Assembly (NCBI RefSeq): GCF_002934005.1
Contig: NZ_PGEM01000003.1
Location: 17,516-72,144, forward strand
DNA: 54,629 nt
Origin: Cuspidothrix issatschenkoi CHARLIE-1
GTDB taxonomy: Bacteria; Cyanobacteriota; Cyanobacteriia; Cyanobacteriales; Nostocaceae
Reading direction: 5' to 3'
The stretch's first letter is position 1. Every line of letters starts with the position of its first letter. The translations under genes were made by a program, and so were the position numbers. A model generated the notes under the pieces. The model was given only the letters and a program-made list of their open reading frames with translations, made no database searches and had not been told where the DNA came from. Positions 34,100 to 42,516 of this stretch are shown in pieces.

Positions 34100-34618
34100 T
34101 TACTCAACAGAAGCCACGACGGTATAACCAGCATTTTGTAATAACTGAACAGCCTTGTTCACGTCCAATAAATGAAACATTCCAAATAAATGTTGCAACC
34201 GATAATGTGTATTGAGAGCCGTACTAATACAACTAATATTTTTATAATTTGGTTCTGACTTGCTAATTTCCAAGTGCATAAGGTCAGATAATCTTTGAGC
34301 GATCGCACCATTGACCAAACATCCCTCTAAAGCTTTCCTAGTAGCAAAATCAACCCACCCAGAATCAAAATCAATTCCCTCAAGTTCTGTCTTAACCTGA
34401 TTTTCTGTTAGAATCTGAACTTGTTTAATATCTTGTTTAACCCTTTTAACTTCTTCTTCTTCTTCCTTTTTAGAATCTAAACCATACTCCTTTTCATAAG
34501 AAGCAAACCAATTATACAGCGTCCGTCGCGGAGTAGCTGTAAGCTTCTCAACATCACCAACAGCAAGACCTTTTTTAAACAGTTGCCATGCTTCAGCCTT
34601 AGATATTTTCTTAGCCAT
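34100..34618 (-). CDS. HTH DNA-binding protein, element-encoded (172 residues)
   Basis: The N-terminal 55 residues (KISKAEAWQLFKKGLAVGDVEKLTATPRRTLYNWFASYE) resemble a transposase or small-terminase-like helix-turn-helix. A charged coiled region (KKEEEEEVKRVKQDIKQVQ) and a helical C-terminal domain follow. No catalytic motif. Its promoter overlaps three 9-bp-spaced TGTGCCA repeats at 34659-34682, so it may regulate itself. It could be a transcription regulator, an excisionase-like factor or an iteron-binding protein for the repeats immediately downstream of its stop. No firm family. Confidence 0.6.
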   Translation of the reverse strand: MAKKISKAEAWQLFKKGLAVGDVEKLTATPRRTLYNWFASYEKEYGLDSKKEEEEEVKRVKQDIKQVQILTENQVKTELEGIDFDSGWVDFATRKALEGCLVNGAIAQRLSDLMHLEISKSEPNYKNISCISTALNTHYRLQHLFGMFHLLDVNKAVQLLQNAGYTVVASVE

Positions 34619-34651
34619 ACATTTAAGCTTATTTATATTCTGTATGATTCA

Positions 34652-34682
34652 ATTATATGGCACACTTGGCACAAATGGCACA
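34652..34682 (-). promoter_or_regulatory. Promoter with three TGTGCCA operator-like repeats
   Basis: On the minus strand, TGTGCCA occurs three times at exactly 9-bp spacing, directly upstream of TATAAT (34652-34657). The -35 position falls within the repeats, so a bound protein would block or replace RNA polymerase contacts. Confidence 0.55.
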
Positions 34683-34693
34683 AAAGCAAGCAT

Positions 34694-34720
34694 AAAAAAA
34701 CCAGCCCCTTAATAGCTGGT
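34694..34720 (-). terminator. Terminator of the 35231-34737 operon
   Basis: On the minus strand, ACCAGC pairs with GCTGGT across a 9-nt loop, followed by seven T. Confidence 0.75.
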
Positions 34721-34736
34721 TAGTTAATCCCACTTG

Positions 34737-35060
34737 TTAATTGCATCGAGGTAGTCGGAAAGTTATGGAATGGTGAACCGGATCACTGGGTAATGTTCTT
34801 GCAGTTTTCGGATTACCATTAGATGTTATTGATTTAGGAATTGGTATTTGTTCACTTACTGAATCTATCAAGGGATCTCTATCCTCTAGTGGTAACTCTT
34901 CAGGACGGATACTCTTAAACATCTCTTGCAGCATCACTTTTGATTCATTGGTATCATGGGCTAAATCCCATTCTTGTTGTTGAAAATTTCTTCCAGTTCC
35001 AAAGATACTTAATAGAAAAAACCGCCCGGACTCTCTTCTTTTGATTTCATAAGTTCTCAT
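34737..35060 (-). CDS. Hypothetical element protein (107 residues)
   Basis: I recognise no family. It begins MRTYEIKRRESGRFFLLSIF, is rich in charged residues, then has a proline-rich tail (SIRPEELPLEDRDPLIDSV...). TAGGTATTAAAT precedes the ATG, and the gene starts 9 bp after the stop of the 53-residue gene, so they form a two-gene operon ending at the hairpin at 34694-34720. Probably cytosolic; no membrane segment. Confidence 0.55.
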   Translation of the reverse strand: MRTYEIKRRESGRFFLLSIFGTGRNFQQQEWDLAHDTNESKVMLQEMFKSIRPEELPLEDRDPLIDSVSEQIPIPKSITSNGNPKTARTLPSDPVHHSITFRLPRCN

Positions 35061-35069
35061 ATTTAATAC

Positions 35070-35231
35070 CTAAACTAAATTTTCCAATTCCCTAGCCAGA
35101 CGCAGCCATGTTTCCGCAGTTAAATATTTTTCACCTTTCAAGTTTGCCATAGCCAAAGATCGGCAGAAATTAACCAACACCTGAATAGCTGAATCCATTT
35201 CTTCAGATTCATCATCTTTTACATACAACAT
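35070..35231 (-). CDS. Hypothetical small element protein (53 residues)
   Basis: A short gene with an excellent ribosome site (GGAGG, 7 nt before ATG) and a good promoter upstream (TTGCAA, 18 bp, TATAAT). The protein begins MLYVKDDESEEMDSAIQVLV and ends LRLARELENLV: acidic N-terminus, then two helices with NFCRSLAMANL. No known family. It is the first gene of an operon with the 107-residue protein. The strong expression signals make a regulatory or anti-silencing role plausible, but this is only inference. Confidence 0.7.
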   Translation of the reverse strand: MLYVKDDESEEMDSAIQVLVNFCRSLAMANLKGEKYLTAETWLRLARELENLV

Positions 35232-35251
35232 AATTTGACCTCCTTAAACAC

Positions 35252-35281
35252 ATTATAGCATATATAATCAGGATATTGCAA
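35252..35281 (-). promoter_or_regulatory. Sigma70-type promoter for the 35231 operon
   Basis: On the minus strand, TTGCAA (35276-35281) and TATAAT (35252-35257) are separated by 18 bp, and the start codon lies about 20 bp downstream. Confidence 0.65.
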
Positions 35282-35368
35282 ATATAAATAAATCTGAGCG
35301 CAAATAGCAACTACTGAGAAAAAATAAACATAAAAAACCTAAGCACTGAGAGCCAAACCCGTATAAAC

Positions 35369-35403
35369 ACGCCGCCCTTCTGCTCTGATGTCCGGCGTTT
35401 TTA
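35369..35403 (+). terminator. Orphan rightward terminator hairpin
   Basis: ACGCCG and CGGCGT enclose an 18-nt loop, followed by TTTTT, reading rightward. No plus-strand gene precedes it, so it may end an unannotated small RNA from about 35285-35368 or insulate the replication region. Confidence 0.5.
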
Positions 35404-35427
35404 TACATCGTCCATATAAACAACTTG

Positions 35428-35690
35428 AGGTCAGGATTAAAAAACTAGATTTTCGGCGCGGAGGGTTAGCTAGGAGGTATCCGAGGGAGGGAAGTAACTA
35501 TTCTGCCTTTCCGTCCCCTTCCTATTTATTTATTTACTTAGTATAAATTAGTATATCCGTAGTGACAAATTCCTATATATATTATTTATATAGAAATTTG
35601 TCACTAAAAAAAAATTATAGAAACAGTCAGAACAACAACTTTGAACAACTACTTTGAACAACCCCTTTAAAAGACCTCGCGCCAAAAATC
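35428..35690. repeat. Non-coding module L (paired with module R)
   Basis: A region of 263 bp bounded by inverted GATTTT(T)GGCGCG motifs (35450-35460 forward, 35678-35690 reverse). Its segment 35455-35515 matches the inverse of 42223-42270: GGCGCGGAGG, then 31 of 38 bases including GGAGGGAAGTAAC and CTGCCTTTC. AGGTCAG precedes both. The interior contains an iteron-type palindrome (35561-35605). No ORF. Possible origin or transfer locus. Confidence 0.6.
35561..35605. repeat. Palindrome of two AATTTGTCACT iterons
   Basis: AGTGACAAATT (35561-35571) and AATTTGTCACT (35595-35605) face each other, with the inner TATATA stretches also pairing, giving a stem of nearly 20 bp. Confidence 0.65.
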
Positions 35691-35903
35691 CCTCTATATC
35701 CCTTAAAATTAACCATTAGCACTCCTAAAAATAGCCTTAGCTGTATTTTATCCTTAGCAAAAATTAACCCACCTTAAAACCGATTTTAAAAAAACATTTC
35801 CCTAAAAACCTTATTCTATAAGAGTTTTACAGCACAAAACCCCAAAAACCTTGTATAGTAAAACTTTCAGAAACTTTTATTATTAAAATCAACAAACACT
35901 TAG

Positions 35904-35997
35904 TAAACATTTATACTTTAAAAATTTGTCACTTTTTAAGTAGTTGCTTAATTTGTCACTACTTAGATAAACATTTATACCTTAAAAATTTGTCACT
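35904..35997 (+). repeat. Three direct AATTTGTCACT iterons
   Basis: AATTTGTCACT occurs at 35923-35933, 35950-35960 and 35987-35997. The first and third are parts of a 30-bp unit (TAAACATTTATAC...) repeated at 35904-35933 and 35968-35997 with one difference. Five copies of the 11-mer lie within 440 bp downstream of the replication gene, as in iteron origins. The rest of 35606-35903 is AT-rich. Confidence 0.7.
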
Positions 35998-36002
35998 ACA
36001 GA

Positions 36003-36031
36003 TAAAAAAAACCCTTACCAGTTGGTAAAGG
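36003..36031 (-). terminator. Terminator of the replication gene
   Basis: On the minus strand, CCTTTACC-AACT-GGTAAGG is followed by eight T, 33 bp after the stop codon. Confidence 0.8.
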
Positions 36032-36063
36032 CTGTATGTAATCAAACTAAGAGAAAAAATTAG

Positions 36064-39000
36064 TTAAACAACAATTATCTCAAGCTGCCGTCCAGAAACA
36101 TCCTTAAAAGTTTTGAGATATTGATCCGGAATTAATTCAGCAGAACCAATATCAATCAGATCAAACAGATTCAACTCATTCTTAACATTCTGGTTTATCT
36201 TTCCAAGCCCAGCCCGAATATGCTTAAAATCTTGAGTTACAGGTTCAGCAGAATCAATACACAACTCCAAAACAATCTCATTCAGACATAAAGCATTAGA
36301 TAAGTATTTAGCCTTAAAATGCTGATTGTATGCCCGTAAATCTCCATTAAGTAGTTTAACGAAATAACTTCTCTTCTTATTAATTCTCCCACTAGCTTCA
36401 ATCTCAATAGAGAACTTTTTAAAGACTTGCTTCAGCGTAGCCACTTTATAAGATCCATGCTTAAACCCTAAAATATTTTTCGACTCTTGAGTGCTTAACT
36501 TAGGGAAAATCTCAGTCAGAACATCACAGTCCAAATCAATTTCACAAAATAAATCATCCGAGTCATCCAAAAGTTTAACAGGATCATGAACCAGAATTGA
36601 AAAATTAGGATAGTCAGGATTATATGATCTAAGCACAACCTCATTAATTACCCTCAAAAAGCCAACAGACTTTAAAAAATGAATCATAGAAAGCTTAGAC
36701 TTAAACACCCTATCATATCCAGTTTCCTTCCCATCCTTACTAATAAACCTCTCATAATTCATAGACTCAGACAACCTCAAAAAATCAGGGTGAAGAGCAA
36801 ATAAAATCATCTCAAGTCCTCGAAAATAACCATCCTTATATTGTCTAAACGATTTAGCAGTACAAGGAATTACCCCACCCGTAGCACGATCAAACTCATA
36901 TCTCTCAATCTCATACTTTTGAGATTGCGATAACTTATGATTAGCACGCTCTAACGCCCTCAACTCCTTATATCTTGACTCTTCCGGCTTCTTAGTCGCC
37001 GCAGCTTGTTCATCCCCAGCATCTAAATTAGCTTGCTTGATTTCTTTCAAAAGCAGCCTATCAGCCCTCAAATCCTGCGACAATTGATCCGGTTCATAAT
37101 AATAATCAAAAAATCCCAACTCTTTATTTTTGATTGCGTGTTCCTCCAAATGAAACTTACTATCTATTAAACAATAACCATCAGCCTTCAACAAAGTGAA
37201 AACAATATTATCAAAATTGCTTGCACATCTATTTCTAAAAGCTTGATCACAGTAGTAAAACCCTAAATTGCTGTATTCCCTATTAACCGACCTAACCAGA
37301 CTACCACCATAAGATTCATAAGCAGAATCAGAATATTCAATCATCGCCCTTAGATTCTTCTCAACATCATCAGCACAATAGCCAGAAATTCTCGATCCAC
37401 CCAAACCAGGATTAGACGTAAACGTAATATGGCGTTCCATCTTTCCAGAACCCCTATAACTATCTCGCAGCCTCTTAAATGTTTGAGTCGCTTCATCAGG
37501 TAAACCAACCTTAGTACAAATCAAAAAATAGAACCTAAAAGGATGATTAGAAAAATCAACACCAGTTTGAAAAATAGGTTCTTGGATCACCACCCAATTA
37601 TTTTCCTTCGCCTTACGATAAAACTCCTCCTTATACCCTGATTCATTGCATTTAAAAGCAGGGTGAGTCTCATCATTAATAGTAAACTTCGTAACAAGCA
37701 TTATGCGATCGCTCAAAACACCCTTAGCAATCAAATCATCAGCCAAATTTTTAGCATTATGCGTACTCGTAACCTCCGCCCCTTGAGTTGCCAACCAGAT
37801 CGGCGCAATATTTAAAGAAGCAAGAAAAGCCACATTATTAATCATTTCAAGCTTATTCTGCCAAACAACAACCTCCTTACCCACAGAAGGTTTATAGATA
37901 TTTTTCACCTTCAGAACATTACCAGGCTTGGCATTAATCAAAGCCTCTTCACAATGACGAGTAACATTCGCCGACATCCCAATTACAAGAGAAGTTTCTA
38001 AAAGATAGTGAAAAATATCAATCTTCTCATTTCGGTTGACCGCCACCGTTGTACTACTATTAAACAAATGAGAATAACCAGAACTGCACTCATCCAAAAC
38101 AATCACCCTATCTTTTTCAGGAACATTGTACTCCTCACAATAATCAATGATTGCGTCCAGCCGATCAAAGCAACAAACCATTCCCTTCTTAGACCGACCA
38201 TGACGATAACCAACACTATATTTTTGAGCATTAATCTCATCCCTAGTAGGGATGTCGAACCTATCAGCTTGATCAGACTGTAACGACTTCCTCGCAACAA
38301 TTGAAAAAGTATGTTTTCCCTCACCATCCAGAAAATCTATAACATCCTTAATTTGCTCAGTCTTACCCGTCCCCATAAGAGACTGAAACAAAAACAAACC
38401 ATTAAAACCCCTTGATTTTATAAGATTAAGAAAAAACCCAGGCTCAATAAACCCATGAGAATTAAACTCAACATCAGGATTAGACAAATTCATATCATTA
38501 ATTAAAATTAGATAACTCGAAAACTCATAATCAACATCATCCTCAACAACCTTAACAGCACATTCCTTCTGAGCAGAAAACCCTAAACCAAGCAAAGCTT
38601 TATTAGTTAGCGGATCACTTCCAAGGTGAATAAAAATTTCCCTCTTATCCTTAAAGTACGGTAACAATTCATTCCGTAACAGATCACAATCTGCAAAATA
38701 ACCATTCCCTGATATTTTCGCCTTTTTAACCTTTGCCAAAACCTCAAAAGTCGTAAACAAACCATGACTAAAACCACTAAAACCCGAAATAATGTGAATT
38801 GGAATATAACTCAACTCCTTCAATCTTTCCGTACTCACATCCTGATTAGCAACCGTAATCTTTAGTAATTTAGAAGTAGAAATATTATTAACTTCTCCCT
38901 TTACTTGTTTACTCCATCCAGGTACAACAACAGAACTATTACTATTAGATTCTGGTTTAGATTCTGGTTTGACATCTGGTTTTGCTTCCAAAGGATTAGC

Positions 39001-40467
39001 TATTTTCGCCCTCTTACAATACAGAGCTATTTTCTTATTCAATTCCTGGATCGCAATGATTTCCCTCGCATCCTTACTATCAAGATCAAAGCAATTTAAT
39101 TGCTTTTTATCTAACATCCCAAAAGCAGATTTCCGGCTTTCGTGATTGTTTTCCAACTTGCTATTATCAGCCCAAAGCGACAAACAATCTTCAGGAGTAT
39201 TCAAAGTAACCAGCCCCAAACCCAACAAATAATTGTAAGTTTTTGGCAAAATATAACAAAGCTGTTTATAAGCCTGTCTTCTTTGAGTCGGGATTGAACC
39301 AGACTCAATCAAACCTCTAGCAGACTTACTAATAAAATCCAATAAATTCCAACTAGTTACAGTTGCACCGTGCCTTAACTCTTCAATTTCCTTTCTTGTT
39401 CCAATAGATCCTACGGAATTATTACCAGAAGCCTTAACATGAACCACCTTTTCAGCAGAAAAACTATCTAACAATTTCTTAGCTTCTGCAATTTCATTTT
39501 GATCATACGGATGGAACTTATCACGCCACTCATCCAAAAGCCTTTCTTCCGGTCTATACGATTCTTCAGGTGATAGTTTAATCGGCGTTGTGCCATTTAA
39601 AATCGGGAATCCGTCACAATCAACAGCATCCTTACTAAAATCAATGTTCCACTTACCTAACGGATTCTCAAACAACGAATTAAAATCATCCGGTGAGAAA
39701 ATGTTATCTAAACTGAAACATTTGAAACTACCATAATAAAAATTACCATCCTTAGCGGGCTTCTCCTTCTTCCCACCAACTCTAAAGGATCTGGTAAGCA
39801 TTCCCGCTAAACTACTTTCGTTACCCTCGCAACCATCAAAACCTAACTTCCTTAATAACTGCATCCAAATAAACCAGCCTATTTCCGCCGGAACAGGTTC
39901 CGCAAAAACCCAAGCAAAATGGACAGACTTCCCACCAGTAATATAATAGTAAGTTGGATCGGGAATATTATTTGCTAGACAAACAGCCTTAACAAAAGAA
40001 ATTTGCTCCTCCAAACTTCCAATATGATCCGCCTCGACAGCAATCATCTGAATAGTTTTAGCCCCATGAACAGCCTTAGATCCACAATCAATACCATTAG
40101 CTATTAGATAAATTGATGTAGATTTCGCTATTTCATACAGACCATAAAGCCCATGTTTAAATCCATTGTAGATTATTAACTTGGATACCCGTCCACCACT
40201 GCCATCTAACAAAAAATTACCGTCATTAGCCTTTCTGTAAAGATCATCTTCAGAATATTGATTGAGGTAGGATTTTCTAGACTCTTCTGAAACATTCCGC
40301 CCAAAAATTATAATATTCCTCTTTGCATCGCACCCTGGAATACTCTCTCTTCCAGGAAAAATATGATTTTCAGGATCATCCCCAGACACTAATAGCGAAG
40401 CAAGATCCCTTAAATTCCCACAAAAATCATCAAAGGATTGCAAAGCCGTAGAACGAACTATTGTCAT
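36064..40467 (-). CDS. Replication protein: AEP-type primase fused to SF2-like helicase
   Basis: A 1467-residue protein. The N-terminal third shows archaeal-eukaryotic primase motifs: MIAVEADHIGS (Glu145, Asp147), TGGKSVHFAWVF (His183) and LTRSFRVGGKKE (225-236). After a Lys/Pro/Ser linker (495-515) comes a helicase-like half with Walker A SLMGTGKT (Lys702), VARKSLQSDQADRF, Walker B VIVLDEC (Asp792-Glu793) and a late TQTFKRLRDSYRGSG like motif VI. This second half resembles origin-binding SF2 helicases (herpes UL9-like). Cyanobacterial plasmid initiators of the CyRepA type are the nearest kind I know. It probably initiates and primes replication of the excised element. GAGGT precedes the ATG. 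Iterons lie downstream. Confidence 0.72.
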   Translation of the reverse strand: MTIVRSTALQSFDDFCGNLRDLASLLVSGDDPENHIFPGRESIPGCDAKRNIIIFGRNVSEESRKSYLNQYSEDDLYRKANDGNFLLDGSGGRVSKLIIYNGFKHGLYGLYEIAKSTSIYLIANGIDCGSKAVHGAKTIQMIAVEADHIGSLEEQISFVKAVCLANNIPDPTYYYITGGKSVHFAWVFAEPVPAEIGWFIWMQLLRKLGFDGCEGNESSLAGMLTRSFRVGGKKEKPAKDGNFYYGSFKCFSLDNIFSPDDFNSLFENPLGKWNIDFSKDAVDCDGFPILNGTTPIKLSPEESYRPEERLLDEWRDKFHPYDQNEIAEAKKLLDSFSAEKVVHVKASGNNSVGSIGTRKEIEELRHGATVTSWNLLDFISKSARGLIESGSIPTQRRQAYKQLCYILPKTYNYLLGLGLVTLNTPEDCLSLWADNSKLENNHESRKSAFGMLDKKQLNCFDLDSKDAREIIAIQELNKKIALYCKRAKIANPLEAKPDVKPESKPESNSNSSVVVPGWSKQVKGEVNNISTSKLLKITVANQDVSTERLKELSYIPIHIISGFSGFSHGLFTTFEVLAKVKKAKISGNGYFADCDLLRNELLPYFKDKREIFIHLGSDPLTNKALLGLGFSAQKECAVKVVEDDVDYEFSSYLILINDMNLSNPDVEFNSHGFIEPGFFLNLIKSRGFNGLFLFQSLMGTGKTEQIKDVIDFLDGEGKHTFSIVARKSLQSDQADRFDIPTRDEINAQKYSVGYRHGRSKKGMVCCFDRLDAIIDYCEEYNVPEKDRVIVLDECSSGYSHLFNSSTTVAVNRNEKIDIFHYLLETSLVIGMSANVTRHCEEALINAKPGNVLKVKNIYKPSVGKEVVVWQNKLEMINNVAFLASLNIAPIWLATQGAEVTSTHNAKNLADDLIAKGVLSDRIMLVTKFTINDETHPAFKCNESGYKEEFYRKAKENNWVVIQEPIFQTGVDFSNHPFRFYFLICTKVGLPDEATQTFKRLRDSYRGSGKMERHITFTSNPGLGGSRISGYCADDVEKNLRAMIEYSDSAYESYGGSLVRSVNREYSNLGFYYCDQAFRNRCASNFDNIVFTLLKADGYCLIDSKFHLEEHAIKNKELGFFDYYYEPDQLSQDLRADRLLLKEIKQANLDAGDEQAAATKKPEESRYKELRALERANHKLSQSQKYEIERYEFDRATGGVIPCTAKSFRQYKDGYFRGLEMILFALHPDFLRLSESMNYERFISKDGKETGYDRVFKSKLSMIHFLKSVGFLRVINEVVLRSYNPDYPNFSILVHDPVKLLDDSDDLFCEIDLDCDVLTEIFPKLSTQESKNILGFKHGSYKVATLKQVFKKFSIEIEASGRINKKRSYFVKLLNGDLRAYNQHFKAKYLSNALCLNEIVLELCIDSAEPVTQDFKHIRAGLGKINQNVKNELNLFDLIDIGSAELIPDQYLKTFKDVSGRQLEIIVV

Positions 40468-40671
40468 AATAAATCAACCTCAAACGATAAATTAACTTCA
40501 TAAAAACACCTCGAACAGTTTCACCTTTGTACTTTAACTATAACATCAAAAATATTCGATTTCTGACCTATTGAAAAATAGCTTATATTAATCTTTCTAA
40601 TATATCTACCTTTCAAAAATAACCCCTTTCTATATACCCTAATATAGAAAAAAGCACCAATACTTAAAAAC

Positions 40672-40702
40672 AAAAAAACCTAATGTATCAAACAACATTA
40701 GG
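40672..40702 (-). terminator. Terminator of the CI-like gene
   Basis: On the minus strand, CCTAATGT pairs with ACATTAGG (8-nt loop), followed by TTTTTTTG. It isolates the repressor-like gene from the replication gene, so 40468-40671 must carry a separate promoter for the latter. Confidence 0.78.
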
Positions 40703-40741
40703 TAGTAAAACAAAATAAAACAAAATATTATTTTTTAGTAA

Positions 40742-41017
40742 TTAATCTGAATCATCAACTAACATTAATAATTCTCCAGGCTGAACCAAATAAAATTCAC
40801 AAATCTTTTTTAATGTGCGTTCAGACGGGATCTTAGCTTCCTCATTGCACAGATAATAAATAGTATTCAATGAAATTTTAGTATCTTTACTTACTCGGTA
40901 CGCTGTGAACTGTTCAAACCCAGCATCAGATCCGAATTTTCTCAAATGTTCAGCCAACCGTCGTTCATTCGTAGTTTCAATAAATTTTTTTAAAGTATTA
41001 ACCAGCTTCTTCTTCAT
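40742..41017 (-). CDS. CI/Cro-type HTH regulator
   Basis: A 91-residue protein with a central XRE-type helix-turn-helix (FTAYRVSKDTKISLNTIYYLCNEEAKIPSERTLKKICEFYLV) and an acidic tail (LLMLVDDSD). GGAG precedes the ATG. It is transcribed away from the 125-residue gene across a 158-bp region. Its own promoter TTGACT-17-TATAGT contains a 13-bp palindrome in the spacer, as expected for autorepression. Probably the copy-number or maintenance repressor of the element. Confidence 0.8.
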   Translation of the reverse strand: MKKKLVNTLKKFIETTNERRLAEHLRKFGSDAGFEQFTAYRVSKDTKISLNTIYYLCNEEAKIPSERTLKKICEFYLVQPGELLMLVDDSD

Positions 41018-41051
41018 AGTAGTTACTCCAGTTTTATTTTTATTCTAACTT

Positions 41052-41142
41052 ACTATACTTAATATTCTGAATATAGTCAATTGCTAAAAACTATATATAT
41101 CAATAGATAGAACAACACATACCCCAAAAATTATGATATAAT
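41052..41142. promoter_or_regulatory. Divergent switch: CI-like promoter, palindromic operator, opposing -10
   Basis: Leftward: TTGACT (41075-41080), 17 bp, TATAGT (41052-41057). The spacer is the palindrome ATATTCTGAATAT (41062-41074). Rightward: TATAAT at 41137-41142 with a poor -35, serving the 41176 gene. The layout resembles a phage or ICE lysogeny switch. Confidence 0.65.
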
Positions 41143-41175
41143 ACAGAAATACTACAGTTAAAAAAGAGAGTAATC

Positions 41176-41553
41176 ATGTATACCGACGTAAGATCACAAT
41201 CATTCTTTAACAGAATCTCAAACCTAGTTCTAAAATTCTATGATCATGGTGAGTATGTCAGGGTTTGCAGCCTCGAAGGAATAGAAGACAACTTACCAAT
41301 AGTAAGCCGTTATGAGTTGGACAACGGACTAAAACGTTTAACCAAAGATTACGGATTTATTCATATTCAGGAGGAGCATTATTATCTGAACATAAATCTA
41401 GTTAAATCCATCAGAAGAGGTACTAACATAGATGGTAAACCAGTCTGTTATGCCCAGCCAAGATTTTATGTGAAAGGAGTCAAACTAGAAGAACTAGAAC
41501 TACCGATCAAGTATTTCCCTCTGATACAGAAAGCATTACACATAAAGAGGTGA
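41176..41553 (+). CDS. Hypothetical element protein (125 residues), divergent from the CI-like gene
   Basis: I recognise no family. It starts MYTDVRSQSFFNRISNLVLK and contains CSLEGIEDNLPIVSRYELDNGLKRLTKDYG, which could be a winged-helix-like fold, then a strand-rich second half ending LIQKALHIKR. GAGAG precedes the ATG and a strong terminator follows. Its position opposite the repressor suggests an antirepressor, Cro-like or activator role, but this is inference only. Confidence 0.6.
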   Translation: MYTDVRSQSFFNRISNLVLKFYDHGEYVRVCSLEGIEDNLPIVSRYELDNGLKRLTKDYGFIHIQEEHYYLNINLVKSIRRGTNIDGKPVCYAQPRFYVKGVKLEELELPIKYFPLIQKALHIKR

Positions 41554-41603
41554 CAGCAACTAAACCAATAAATAAAAAATTATAAAAATAAAGGTAAAAT
41601 ATA

Positions 41604-41641
41604 AAACGCCCTCGCTCGAAAACAGCAAAGGGCGTTTTTGT
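41604..41641 (+). terminator. Terminator of the 41176 gene
   Basis: ACGCCCT pairs with AGGGCGT across a 16-nt loop, followed by TTTTTGTTT. Confidence 0.82.
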
Positions 41642-41737
41642 TTAATATAGTTATCTGTTCCACATTATAAATCAAAATTTACTGTATTTTTCCAAAAATC
41701 AAAAAATCTATAAAAGTAAAAAACTATACCGACCCCT

Positions 41738-41793
41738 CGGTGAACTTTTAAGTTTTAAGTAGTTTTTTATTCTCAGTATAGCGGTGAACCTTT
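41738..41793 (+). repeat. CGGTGAAC iteron-like repeats
   Basis: CGGTGAACTTTT (41738-41749) and CGGTGAACCTTTA (41782-41794) repeat directly, and an inverse copy AAAAGTTCACCG is at 42170-42181 inside module R. They lie in the roughly 1-kb gene-free stretch 41642-42585, which is otherwise AT-rich. Confidence 0.55.
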
Positions 41794-42050
41794 ATGTCTT
41801 TTAGTGCTTTAAACTACTAAGTAATTTATGTAATTGACTCTGAAATACTTAGTTTATAAAGGTTTTTTAAACATAATTATTTTTTAAAGATACTGATTAT
41901 ACACGTAGATTAATAATTTTAATCTAGTTTTATACTGAGTATTAAAAAATTTAAGTAATTAAAACTTAGCCCTAAAATCGTCTTTAAGGCTGGTTGAGTG
42001 TAGGTTAAGAGTATTTGTATTATCAGTGTGGCTAAAAACTACCCTGAAAG

Positions 42051-42305
42051 GATTTTTAGCGCGGAGGGAAGGAACGATTCAAACCTCTGGATTCCCCTAT
42101 CTAATTTAGTAAATAGTTAAAATCCTTATTTTTTCTAAATTAAAAAACTAATTAATATTATATTATGGGAAAAGTTCACCGAAGTATCAATAATTATACT
42201 TATACTTAGATTAATTAGGAAAGACAGAAAGGCAGTATCGTTACTTCCCTCCACTGGACACCTCCGCGCCAAAAATCAACTAACAGATTAAAAAATAGCT
42301 GACCT
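42051..42305. repeat. Non-coding module R (inverse relative of module L)
   Basis: A region of 255 bp bounded by GATTTTTAGCGCGGAGGG (42051-42068) and its inverse CCGCGCCAAAAATC (42264-42277). The segment 42223-42270 is the inverse of 35455-35515 in module L, and CTGACCT closes it. Modules L and R thus form an inverted pair around the replication and regulator genes. No ORF in 41642-42585. Confidence 0.6.
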
Positions 42306-42516
42306 GTTTTGCACCATACTAATTAATCTAATTAGTATATTCTGCATAAGCATAAATACTTAAAATCCTATTCTGCACCATACTATTAAATATATTCTTC
42401 CAGTTCACACCCAAACAGAAATTAAATTTTAAAGATAAACAAAAACGGCATCCCTTATATAGTAAAGTTTTCAGCCCTTGAATCTTTTTATATTCTGATG
42501 AGAATATAAAACTAAA

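Noticed and set aside
38008-39099. Plus-strand open frames inside the replication gene
   Set aside because: Antisense shadows of the long minus-strand coding sequence, without ribosome sites.
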